This document shows positions 1 to 5,781 of a stretch of DNA of 13,701 nucleotides, piece by piece. The position numbers and the translations under genes were made by a program. Every line of letters begins with the position of its first letter. Position 1 is the first letter of the stretch. The notes under the pieces are model-generated. The model was not told the DNA's origin. It searched no databases and saw only the letters and a program-made list of their open reading frames with translations. The stretch covers positions 1 to 13,701 of the forward strand of contig CAJKQZ010000056.1 of the NCBI GenBank assembly GCA_905202115.1, given 5' to 3'. The DNA is from an uncultured Prevotellaceae bacterium (lineage in GTDB: Bacteria; Bacteroidota; Bacteroidia; Bacteroidales; Bacteroidaceae).

Positions 1-34
1 AGACATATTTTAAAATATCTCAGAGATAATTTTT
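1..34. repeat. Partial copy A of the interspersed palindromic repeat (cut by the window edge)
   Basis: The first 34 bases contain AGACATATTTT, AAAATATCTCAGA and GATAATTTTT, the same building blocks as the hairpin of the 157-bp repeat at 3892-4048 and 5979-6135, in a slightly different order. The conserved AACTTCCCGCAG core is not present, so this is either a truncated or diverged copy, or the rest lies outside the window. Assignment rests on shared words only. Confidence 0.6.
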
Positions 35-62
35 CGGGGCACTTTTCACAACTCCCAAAAAT

Positions 63-85
63 CCACCTGACATTTTGTCAGGTGG
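63..85 (-). terminator. Hairpin with minus-strand U-tract, possible terminator without an obvious gene
   Basis: CCACCTGACA (63-72) and TGTCAGGTGG (76-85) form a perfect 10-bp stem with a 3-base loop. Read on the minus strand the stem is followed by ATTTTTGGG; on the plus strand it is followed by GAAAAG. It therefore resembles an intrinsic terminator for leftward transcription. No minus-strand gene is visible between 86 and 377, so its client is unknown. Confidence 0.5.
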
Positions 86-130
86 GAAAAGAAACGTCAG
101 TTTCCGTCTCGTATTAATGTTTACAGTCCT

Positions 131-304
131 ATGATTTTTCTATATGCGGAAGCAGCTTTTCATTCCGATTCTGTCGACGGTAAATCCGGTTTGACGTCGG
201 CGATAATGTATGTTGAACAGTATGCGCATTTGCATGAGCGTTTGTGCAAACCGTTTCTCAGCCTGAATTATTCCGAAATAAATGTTTCTTTAAGTTCGGG
301 ATAA
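131..304 (+). CDS. Possible small protein or gene remnant, 57 codons
   Basis: An ATG-to-TAA frame of 57 codons runs from 131 to 304, and the same frame is open from 71. Its codons look like those of the neighbouring real genes (mixed GCG, GAA, GAT, TTG and so on), and it contains a segment reading YVEQYAHLHERLCKPFLSL. No signal peptide, membrane segment or known motif is visible, and there is no clear Shine-Dalgarno sequence or promoter box in front of it. It ends 73 bp before the alkaline phosphatase. It could be a genuine small gene, the decayed 3' end of a longer gene, or a chance frame. No function is proposed. Confidence 0.25.
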   Translation: MIFLYAEAAFHSDSVDGKSGLTSAIMYVEQYAHLHERLCKPFLSLNYSEINVSLSSG

Positions 305-319
305 ATCCGTTTTAGGGCA

Positions 320-350
320 TTCGCCTTGTAAAAAAATGTTATTATCTTTG
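320..350 (+). promoter_or_regulatory. Putative Bacteroidota-type promoter of the alkaline phosphatase gene
   Basis: TATCTTTG at 343-350 matches the Bacteroidota -7 consensus TAnnTTTG exactly. TTCG at 320-323 is a three-of-four match to the -33 TTTG with a 19-base spacer. Transcription would start near 357, leaving a leader of about 20 bases before the ATG at 378. No Pho-box-like direct repeat was recognised here. Confidence 0.5.
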
Positions 351-377
351 GTGCAGAATTCATTAAAACGATAATTT

Positions 378-1781
378 ATGATAAAGAGATTATTTTTTGC
401 TTCTATGCTCGTTGTGCTGAGCATTGCGGCGGTGGCGCAGCCTAAAGCCAAGTATGTATTTTATTTCATAGGCGACGGTATGGGCGTTAATCAGGTTAAT
501 GCAACCGAAACATATCTCGGTGCCTTACAGGGACGTATCGGCATTGAGCCGTTGTGTTTCGCAAGTTTCCCCAACTCTGCAATGGTTAACACGCAGTCGG
601 CAACAAACGGCGTGACCGACTCGGCGGCAGGTGGCTCGGCTTTGGCTTCGGGCAACAAAACCAAGAACGGAGCATTGGGCGTGCTCAAAGATCTTACTAC
701 AAATGTGAAAAGCATTGCAGAGGCTGCACGCGATGCCGGTTCGGCTGTTGGAATTTCCACAACGGTGTCGGTCGACCACGCAACACCGGCTGCATTTTAC
801 GCACATGTGGGAAGTCGCAACGAATATCATAAAATCGGTTTGCAGCTCATCGAGTCGAAATTCGACTTCTTTGGCGCTTCCGATTTTCTTGATCCCGTGA
901 AAGACGGCGAAAACCTTTATGAACTGTCCGAAAAGGGAGGCTATGTGATAGCCCGCGGTCTTGAAGACTTCAAAGCGAAAAAAGACAAGGCAAACCGCGT
1001 GATACTTTTCCAGACCGAAGAAGCAAGCAAGCGCGACAAGAGCTGCATTCCCTATCTGCTCGACCGCCGCAAGGGAGACCTTACTTTAAAACAAATAGCG
1101 GAAAGCGGTATAGACTACCTGATGAGCAAAAAGAAAAAGGGATTCTTCTTTATGCTTGAGGGAGGAAAAATCGATTGGGCCTGCCATTCCAACGACATAG
1201 CTTCGGCAATACAGGAAACAATAGATATGGACGAGGCCGTGAAGGTGGCATATGAATTTTATAAGAAACATCCTAAAGAAACTCTCATTGTAATATCGGC
1301 CGATCACGAAACCGGCGGCTTGGCTTTGGGACGTGGCCCGTACGAACTCCACCTCGATGTATTGCAGTATCAGCGTCAGACTCCCGGAGCGTTTACCAAC
1401 CAGGTAGACAGTCTGTACCGTCTTAAAAAAAGCGAGTTGCAATGGGATGAAGTGAAGGCGCTGCTTACAAAAGGATTCGGATTCTGGGAGAATGTGAAGC
1501 TCGACGATTCGCAGACCGACCGTCTGCGCAGGGCATATCATAAGATGATGGCCGGAGACGCCCATGATACCAAAAGTATGTATGACCGCCAGAACGAACT
1601 TGCCAATACGGCCAAGAATATCCTTGCCGAGGTTGCGCTTGTAGGCTGGCAGAGCGGCGGACACTCCGACGGATATGTTCCGGTGTTTGCAATCGGCGTA
1701 GGTGCGGATAAGTTCAACGGCCGTATAGACAATACGGAAATTCCGAAGACCATTGCAAAAATTGCAGGCTGGAAACTATAA
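378..1781 (+). CDS. Secreted alkaline phosphatase (PhoA-type superfamily)
   Basis: This 467-residue protein hydrolyses phosphate monoesters, most likely in the periplasm or outside the cell. Residues 1-20 are a signal peptide (MIKRLF start, hydrophobic core, AVA before Q21). The PhoA-type active site is complete: metal ligand D33 in GDGMG, nucleophile S82 in TDSAAG, H134 in DHATP, E261/D266/H270 in EGGKIDWACH, D309-H310 in SADHETGG and H429 in GGHSDG. Length fits the family (E. coli PhoA has 471). The first ATG is chosen because the signal peptide starts there. The gene stands alone and converges on the HAD gene across the 1837-1890 hairpin. Its name as an alkaline phosphatase is secure at family level; natural substrate and phosphate regulation are not visible. 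It does not resemble PhoX. Confidence 0.93.
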   Translation: MIKRLFFASMLVVLSIAAVAQPKAKYVFYFIGDGMGVNQVNATETYLGALQGRIGIEPLCFASFPNSAMVNTQSATNGVTDSAAGGSALASGNKTKNGALGVLKDLTTNVKSIAEAARDAGSAVGISTTVSVDHATPAAFYAHVGSRNEYHKIGLQLIESKFDFFGASDFLDPVKDGENLYELSEKGGYVIARGLEDFKAKKDKANRVILFQTEEASKRDKSCIPYLLDRRKGDLTLKQIAESGIDYLMSKKKKGFFFMLEGGKIDWACHSNDIASAIQETIDMDEAVKVAYEFYKKHPKETLIVISADHETGGLALGRGPYELHLDVLQYQRQTPGAFTNQVDSLYRLKKSELQWDEVKALLTKGFGFWENVKLDDSQTDRLRRAYHKMMAGDAHDTKSMYDRQNELANTAKNILAEVALVGWQSGGHSDGYVPVFAIGVGADKFNGRIDNTEIPKTIAKIAGWKL

Positions 1782-1836
1782 AATGCAGTGCCTATGATAG
1801 GCGGAATTAATAAGGAAACATACGTTCGTATAACGT

Positions 1837-1890
1837 AGTCCATAAATAAAGGCGGAGAGAAATGTTTCTCTCCGCCTTTATTTATGGACT
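1837..1890. terminator. Bidirectional terminator between convergent genes
   Basis: The two arms 1837-1862 and 1865-1890 are perfect reverse complements over 26 bp, separated only by TG; the innermost pairs open to form the loop. The GC-rich centre is GGCGGAGAG/CTCTCCGCC, flanked by AAATAAA and TTTATTT, and a T-run (1891-1895) follows on the plus strand. The minus strand gives an equivalent T-rich exit. It lies 55 bp after the alkaline phosphatase stop and 16 bp after the HAD stop, so it fits both transcripts. Confidence 0.88.
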
Positions 1891-1906
1891 TTTTTGGCTT
1901 GTGCGG

Positions 1907-2566
1907 TTATTTCTGCCTTTCAAGAAAATCGATTATCTCGGTCGGTCGGTTTATTATGTCGGTGGCGCCGTTTGTTTTCAGCTGTTCGGCAGTGCGGAAT
2001 CCCCAGCTAACCGAAAGACATCTTATTCCGGCGTTTTTTGCGGTTGCTATATCAACCTCCGAGTCGCCCACGTAGAGCGATTCCTCTTTTGTGCTGTCCA
2101 AAAGGTGCATTGCTTCTATTACAGTGTCGGGCGCCGGCTTGCGCTTTACCTTTGCGCTTTCTCCGATAGCTATTTTTATGGTATCGCTGAAGAAATGTCT
2201 GGCGAGCTTCTTTGCGGCTTCCATGCCTTTGTTGGATACTATTGCCATTTTATAGCCTTTGGCTTTGATTTGTTCCAGCATTTGGGGTATCTCCTCGTAG
2301 GGGCGCGTTTTGTCCATGCTGTGTATGTAATAATGTTCCTTGAAAATGGTGAGCACTTCCTTTATTGTTTTTTCGTCGGCGTTTTCGGGAACGCTGTTTT
2401 CTATCAGATAGAGGAATCCGTATCCCAAAGCGCGGCGCACCTCTTCTGTGGTGCGTGTGGGCAGGCCGCATTTTCCGAGCGCATGGTTCACGCTGGCGTG
2501 CAGGTCGGTTATTGTGTCGAGCAGAGTCCCGTCGAGGTCGAAGATTACGGTGTTGATGTTTTTCAT
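1907..2566 (-). CDS. HAD-family phosphatase, phosphoglycolate-phosphatase-like
   Basis: A 219-residue cytoplasmic haloacid-dehalogenase hydrolase. Motif I is FDLDGTLLDT with the Asp pair D10 and D12; a helical cap domain follows (about 15-90); motif II is S111 in VSNKG; motif III is K143 in KRKPAPD; motif IV is GDSEVD with D168 and D172. This order and length match the Gph/PGP group that removes phosphate from 2-phosphoglycolate or small sugar phosphates, but substrate cannot be read from sequence. The start at 2566 (MKNINT) is preferred over the longer frame from 2632, because motif I must lie close to the N-terminus and the extra residues would overlap the promoter box at 2608-2615. It lies downstream of the ROK kinase on the same strand with its own promoter. 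Confidence 0.88.
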   Translation of the reverse strand: MKNINTVIFDLDGTLLDTITDLHASVNHALGKCGLPTRTTEEVRRALGYGFLYLIENSVPENADEKTIKEVLTIFKEHYYIHSMDKTRPYEEIPQMLEQIKAKGYKMAIVSNKGMEAAKKLARHFFSDTIKIAIGESAKVKRKPAPDTVIEAMHLLDSTKEESLYVGDSEVDIATAKNAGIRCLSVSWGFRTAEQLKTNGATDIINRPTEIIDFLERQK

Positions 2567-2607
2567 TGCTATCGGTTTCTTTTTTGTGTCGCTGTGTGCA
2601 GACGTTG

Positions 2608-2615
2608 CAAAGTTA
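2608..2615 (-). promoter_or_regulatory. Putative -7 box of the HAD phosphatase promoter
   Basis: On the minus strand this reads TAACTTTG, an exact TAnnTTTG match, 42 bases upstream of the ATG at 2566. The -33 position would fall at about 2635-2638, inside the terminator hairpin 2621-2666, and is a poor match (GTTA). The promoter is therefore supported by its -7 box only. Confidence 0.5.
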
Positions 2616-2620
2616 CTATA

Positions 2621-2666
2621 AAAAACGAACACACTAACTTAGAAAAAAGTCAGCGTGTTCGTTTTT
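2621..2666 (-). terminator. Intrinsic terminator of the ROK kinase gene
   Basis: Arms 2647-2666 and 2621-2640 pair over 20 bp around a 6-base loop, 51 bp after the ROK stop. Two positions differ between the arms. In minus-strand RNA they become G-U wobbles and the stem stays fully paired, whereas plus-strand RNA would have A-C mismatches. The minus-strand stem ends in CGTTTTT followed by TATAG. A smaller GC hairpin (2680-2684 with 2692-2696) lies between the stop and this terminator. Confidence 0.82.
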
Positions 2667-2716
2667 GTTCTTTATGTATGCGCCGTTTCGAGGCGCGGTT
2701 GTCGTATTTGCGGTCT

Positions 2717-3706
2717 TTATACGGCGGGATGCAGCGGCTGTGCGTCCCAGCCGAGCGCGCTTGCTCCAAGTACGGCGGTCTCGCTTTCTTTGAGCGCCGA
2801 CAGCAACAGTTTGGCTTTACCCTCGTAATTTTTCATGACATTGCTTTCGAAAGCGCGTCTGAGCGGTTCCATAAGCAGGTCGCCCGCTTTTGTGAGCCCG
2901 CCGAAGAATATGAATGCTTCGGGGCTGCTGAAGTTCATGAAATCCGCACAGGCTTCGCCGAGCATTGTGCCGGTGAATTCGTATATTTCTTTTGCCAGTT
3001 TGTCGCCTTTCATGGCTGCGTTGTAAACGTCGAGCGATGTTATGTCTTCGGGTTTCATGTCGCGCAGCAGGCTCGGCTCTTTTTTTGTCGAGAGCATTTC
3101 GCGCGCGGTTCTTGCCACGCCGGTTGCCGAACAGTATGTCTCGAGGCAGCCGTGACCTCCGCAGCCGCACAGGCGGGCTTTTTCTCCGCGTACCATTTTC
3201 ACGTGGCCCAATTCACCGGCAAAGCCGTCGCAGCCGAGTACCAGCTGTCCGTTGACTACGATACCGCTTCCTACGCCAGTGCCGAGCGTTATCATTATGA
3301 AGTTCTTCATACCGCGGGCTGCGCCGTAGGTCATTTCGCCCACTGCTGCCGCGTTTGCGTCGTTGGTTACGACAACGGGAATGCCGAGTGCTTCTTCAAA
3401 CTTTTTAGCTATAGGAACGATTCCTTCCCATTCGAGGTTGGCGGCGTTTTCTATCGTGCCTTTATAGTAGTTGCCGTTGGGCGCTCCTATTCCCATAGCC
3501 TTTATTTTGTCTATTCCTCCCACCGTGTCGATTACGGGCAGCAGGGCCTCTACCGAGGCTTTGACGTAGTCGTCGAAGTCGGGGTATCCTTTTGTCTTTA
3601 TGGCTGTCGTTGCCTGTATGTCGCCGCGTGCGTCTACAATGCCGAATACGGAATTTGTGCCTCCCAAGTCGAGGCCGATCACATAAGATTTATCTATTTC
3701 GTCCAT
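2717..3706 (-). CDS. ROK-family sugar kinase (glucokinase or N-acetylhexosamine kinase type)
   Basis: A 329-residue cytoplasmic kinase that would phosphorylate a hexose with ATP. Visible motifs are the phosphate-binding DLGGTN (13-18), NDANAA (115-120) with catalytic D116, GTGVGSG (142-148), sugar-binding GELGH with E165 and H168, and the ROK zinc cluster CGCGGHGC with C180, C182 and C187. There is no N-terminal helix-turn-helix, so this is a kinase rather than a ROK repressor. Bacteroidota relatives are usually called glucokinase. The adjacent GH20 hexosaminidase makes GlcNAc an equally reasonable substrate; that is inference from context. It has its own promoter box (3755-3762) and terminator (2621-2666), so it is probably monocistronic. 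Confidence 0.9.
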   Translation of the reverse strand: MDEIDKSYVIGLDLGGTNSVFGIVDARGDIQATTAIKTKGYPDFDDYVKASVEALLPVIDTVGGIDKIKAMGIGAPNGNYYKGTIENAANLEWEGIVPIAKKFEEALGIPVVVTNDANAAAVGEMTYGAARGMKNFIMITLGTGVGSGIVVNGQLVLGCDGFAGELGHVKMVRGEKARLCGCGGHGCLETYCSATGVARTAREMLSTKKEPSLLRDMKPEDITSLDVYNAAMKGDKLAKEIYEFTGTMLGEACADFMNFSSPEAFIFFGGLTKAGDLLMEPLRRAFESNVMKNYEGKAKLLLSALKESETAVLGASALGWDAQPLHPAV

Positions 3707-3754
3707 AGTTTTTGTTTGGGTTTTTATGGTTTGTAATACATGGTTAGTTTGTTA

Positions 3755-3762
3755 CAAATGTA
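3755..3762 (-). promoter_or_regulatory. Putative -7 box of the ROK kinase promoter
   Basis: The minus strand reads TACATTTG, an exact TAnnTTTG match, 48 bases upstream of the ATG at 3706. No good TTTG lies 19-21 bases further up (sequence there is ATAC/GATA), so only the -7 element supports it. Confidence 0.45.
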
Positions 3763-3891
3763 ATTATTTTTTTTGAAATATGTATCATTCTTTTGTCGTT
3801 GCGTATGAAAAGTGGCAATTTTTGTTGTTCGGGCGTTTCTGATGACTTTTCCTGTGCAGGCTGCGGAAAATTTTGCGTAAGAAAAAATATT
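3763..3891. other. Intergenic stretch with no recognised gene
   Basis: This lies between the ROK promoter and repeat copy B. A plus-strand open frame (3793-4035) runs through it and through the repeat, but has no promoter box or homology that I recognise. An imperfect A-run/T-run palindrome around 3877-3901 is the counterpart of the palindrome at 13616-13645 in front of copy D and probably belongs to the repeat. Confidence 0.4.
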
Positions 3892-4048
3892 TTTTTTGCA
3901 CGGTTAAAAAACTTCCCGCAGGAAATTGAAAATACAAGGGAGATAATAGAAAATATGTCTGAGATAATTCAAAATATCTCAGACATATTTTTTGCTATAT
4001 ATACACCTGTTGATTTTCAATTACTTGACCGCTGACCGTTTTTGTCTG
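3892..4048 (+). repeat. Interspersed palindromic repeat, copy B (157 bp)
   Basis: Matches copy C (5979-6135) as an inverted repeat over 157 bp without a gap; I count about ten mismatches. Order on the plus strand: T-run; TTAAAAAACTTCCCGCAG core; AAATTGAAAATACAAGGGAG; two imperfect 21-bp tandem units (3940-3960 and 3961-3981) whose parts form the hairpin 3950-3991; TTTTTTGC; TATATATACACCTGTTGAT; and an end that is the reverse complement of CAGACAAAAACGGTCAGCGG. The last 32 bp encode the GH20 C-terminus on the other strand. The element is much more AT-rich than the genes. I do not recognise it as a named repeat family. Confidence 0.88.
3950..3991 (-). terminator. Repeat-borne hairpin acting as likely GH20 terminator
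   Basis: AAAATATGTCTGAGATA (3950-3966) pairs perfectly with TATCTCAGACATATTTT (3975-3991), a 17-bp stem with an 8-base loop. It lies 25 bp beyond the GH20 stop. The minus-strand exit is the stem's own TTTT followed by CTATTATCT; the plus-strand exit has a longer T-run (TTTTTTGC). Function as a terminator is inferred from shape; the stem is AT-rich and may be only moderately efficient. Confidence 0.5.
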
Positions 4049-5714
4049 TATCGTGCGGATTTTCGTAGCCCTTTTTGGGGAATGCGTGCTTGCCGTAGTT
4101 CAGCTTTTCATATTCGTAATATTCCTGTTCGGCCTGAAGGCGTTTTGCAAAGCCGGAATATTCGCGCAGGTGCTGCGGTGTCCATGCGGCTTCGGCCACA
4201 GCGGCAAGTCTGGGCAGTATAAGATATTGTAGTGTGGAGGCGTCCTCCACCCATTCGGTCCAGAAGTTGGCCTGTACGCCTAAATATCGCGGCATGAGTT
4301 CGTCGGGAACATTATTGGCCGGCATGTAGTTGTATACCGCCTCTAAGGTTTCTGTGCCGGAGCCTTGCGAGTGCGGCTCGTCGGGCAGGGGAGACTGCCT
4401 GCGGTTTATATAATATGGTATCTGCGGCGTGAGTATCGTTGTCATGCCTCGTTGTGCTGCCGTTTTTGCCGCGGCGTCGGCGCCTACCCAGGCCATTATC
4501 GTTATGTCGTTGCCTAAGGCGGCTGTGTTGCCGTGAAGTACTTCGTTCCAGAAAATAAGACGCTTTTGTTGCGAGGGCGGTTTTTGCGCTATATGTTCTT
4601 TCAGTTTCCGGTAGAAGTCGATTTGCAGGTCGCGGAAGTTGTCTGAGCCTATTTCTTTGAGTTCCTGTATGCAACCGGCGTTCTGTTTCCATTTGTCGGT
4701 CGGGCATTCGTCGCCGCCGAGGTGCAGGTATCCGAAAGGAAAAATGTCGGTTATTTCGTCTATCACGTCTTTTGCAAACTCTACGGCCCGCGGCTCGGAA
4801 ACATTGATTACGTCCGACGATATTCCCTGCCACAGCCACACTTCGTGGCCCGTTTCCGAATCGCAGGCAAGAAACTCCGGATAAGAGGCGACCGCGGCCT
4901 GCGAATGTCCCGGTATGTCGATTTCCGGAATTATGTCGATAAAGCGTTCGCCGGCATATTTTACTATTTCCCGTATATCGTCCCGAGTGTAGAAGCCTCC
5001 GTAGCGTTTGCCGTCGGGTTTGCAGTCTCCCCAGCCAAGAGATTTGCTGTCGCGCCAGGCTCCTGTTGAAGTCAGCCGCGGATATTTTTTTATTTCTATG
5101 CGCCAGCCTTGATCTTCCGTCAGGTGCCAGTGGAAACGGTTCATTTTATATGCCGCCATTATGTCGAGCACCTTTTTTATCTCTTCCTTTCCATAAAAAT
5201 GCCGCCCCTCGTCGAGCATGAATCCGCGCCAGCCGAAACGTGGTGCGTCGCTTATGCTTACAACCGGCAGAATATGGTTTTCGGATTTGTTTCTGTTTAT
5301 TTCTGTGGGCGGAGTACGGTTCGGAAGAAGTTGCCGGAGAGTCTGGAGAGCATAGAAAAAACCGGTGGGGCGCGAGGCTTCTATTTGTATATGCTTTTCC
5401 GTTATCTCAAGCCGGTAGGCCTCTCCGCCGAGTTCTTTGTCGATTTTCATAAGCAACGCCGCTTTTGACGGTTTGGCTTTTACCAGAGTACTTCCTGTAA
5501 GGACGTGTAATTGTTTTCCGAACACGTTGAGCAGCGTCTGTATGCTGTCTCCGCTGTATTCGTCGGCTGCGGCCCGTAGCTTTTTCGGAATGCGGAAGGT
5601 GCCTTTACCTTGCGTGACTTTTGCCGGAAGAGGAATAAGTGAAAGGCCGTTGCCGGCTATTGCGGGCAGGGCGATTGCCGTAAAGATTAATAATATGTAT
5701 TTTTTAGCTTTCAT
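4017..5714 (-). CDS. Exported GH20 beta-N-acetylhexosaminidase
   Basis: A 565-residue enzyme removing terminal beta-linked GlcNAc or GalNAc from glycans by substrate-assisted catalysis. Residues 1-20 are a signal peptide without a lipobox. A GH20b-type N-domain (about 25-155) precedes the TIM-barrel catalytic domain (about 160-510), with HWHLTEDQGWR (195-205), IPEIDIPGHSQA (262-273), the catalytic D335-E336 pair in HLGGDE, W409 in MAWVG and W485/W488 in FWTEWV. The start at 5714 (MKAKKY) is chosen because the signal peptide begins there and the longer frame would overlap the -7 box. The last nine residues (DKNGQRSSN) and the stop lie inside repeat copy B. It has a strong own promoter. The ROK kinase downstream may use its product. 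Confidence 0.92.
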   Translation of the reverse strand: MKAKKYILLIFTAIALPAIAGNGLSLIPLPAKVTQGKGTFRIPKKLRAAADEYSGDSIQTLLNVFGKQLHVLTGSTLVKAKPSKAALLMKIDKELGGEAYRLEITEKHIQIEASRPTGFFYALQTLRQLLPNRTPPTEINRNKSENHILPVVSISDAPRFGWRGFMLDEGRHFYGKEEIKKVLDIMAAYKMNRFHWHLTEDQGWRIEIKKYPRLTSTGAWRDSKSLGWGDCKPDGKRYGGFYTRDDIREIVKYAGERFIDIIPEIDIPGHSQAAVASYPEFLACDSETGHEVWLWQGISSDVINVSEPRAVEFAKDVIDEITDIFPFGYLHLGGDECPTDKWKQNAGCIQELKEIGSDNFRDLQIDFYRKLKEHIAQKPPSQQKRLIFWNEVLHGNTAALGNDITIMAWVGADAAAKTAAQRGMTTILTPQIPYYINRRQSPLPDEPHSQGSGTETLEAVYNYMPANNVPDELMPRYLGVQANFWTEWVEDASTLQYLILPRLAAVAEAAWTPQHLREYSGFAKRLQAEQEYYEYEKLNYGKHAFPKKGYENPHDTDKNGQRSSN

Positions 5715-5739
5715 GGTTTGCAGGGATTCGGTTATGTAG

Positions 5740-5770
5740 CAAAAATACAAGCAAATACATTTACCACAAA
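5740..5770 (-). promoter_or_regulatory. Canonical Bacteroidota promoter of the GH20 gene
   Basis: On the minus strand TTTG (5770-5767) is followed by exactly 19 bases and then TATTTTTG (5747-5740), matching the TTTG-N19-TAnnTTTG consensus fully. The start of transcription would be near 5733, some 20 bases before the ATG at 5714. This is the best promoter match in the window. Confidence 0.78.
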
Positions 5771-5781
5771 GCGATGTGGTA
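5762..5781. promoter_or_regulatory. Operator-like inverted repeat over the GH20 -33 element
   Basis: TACCACA (5762-5768) and TGTGGTA (5775-5781) are perfect 7-base inverted arms separated by 6 bases. The 20-bp site covers the -33 TTTG (5767-5770), where a bound protein would block RNA polymerase. No regulator gene is present in the window, so the binding protein is unknown and the site may be chance. Confidence 0.35.

Noticed and set aside
1..34. CRISPR array or CRISPR-like repeats made of the 21-bp units
   Set aside because: Units are directly adjacent without unique spacers, only two occur together, and no cas gene is present.
1862..3736. 624-codon plus-strand open frame antisense to the HAD and ROK genes
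   Set aside because: It is a shadow of two well-supported minus-strand genes; the translation is rich in Cys, Phe, Tyr and His and has no recognisable domain.
3793..4035. 80-codon plus-strand ORF running through repeat copy B
   Set aside because: It overlaps the GH20 3' end and the repeat, has no promoter box, and the equivalent frame in copy C is interrupted by stops. Treated as a by-product of the repeat; the shared frame is reported as a separate low-interest finding.
378..5714. Polysaccharide utilisation locus
   Set aside because: A GH20 enzyme, a sugar kinase and a phosphatase are present, but there is no SusC/SusD pair, no hybrid two-component or ECF/anti-sigma regulator and no second glycosidase.
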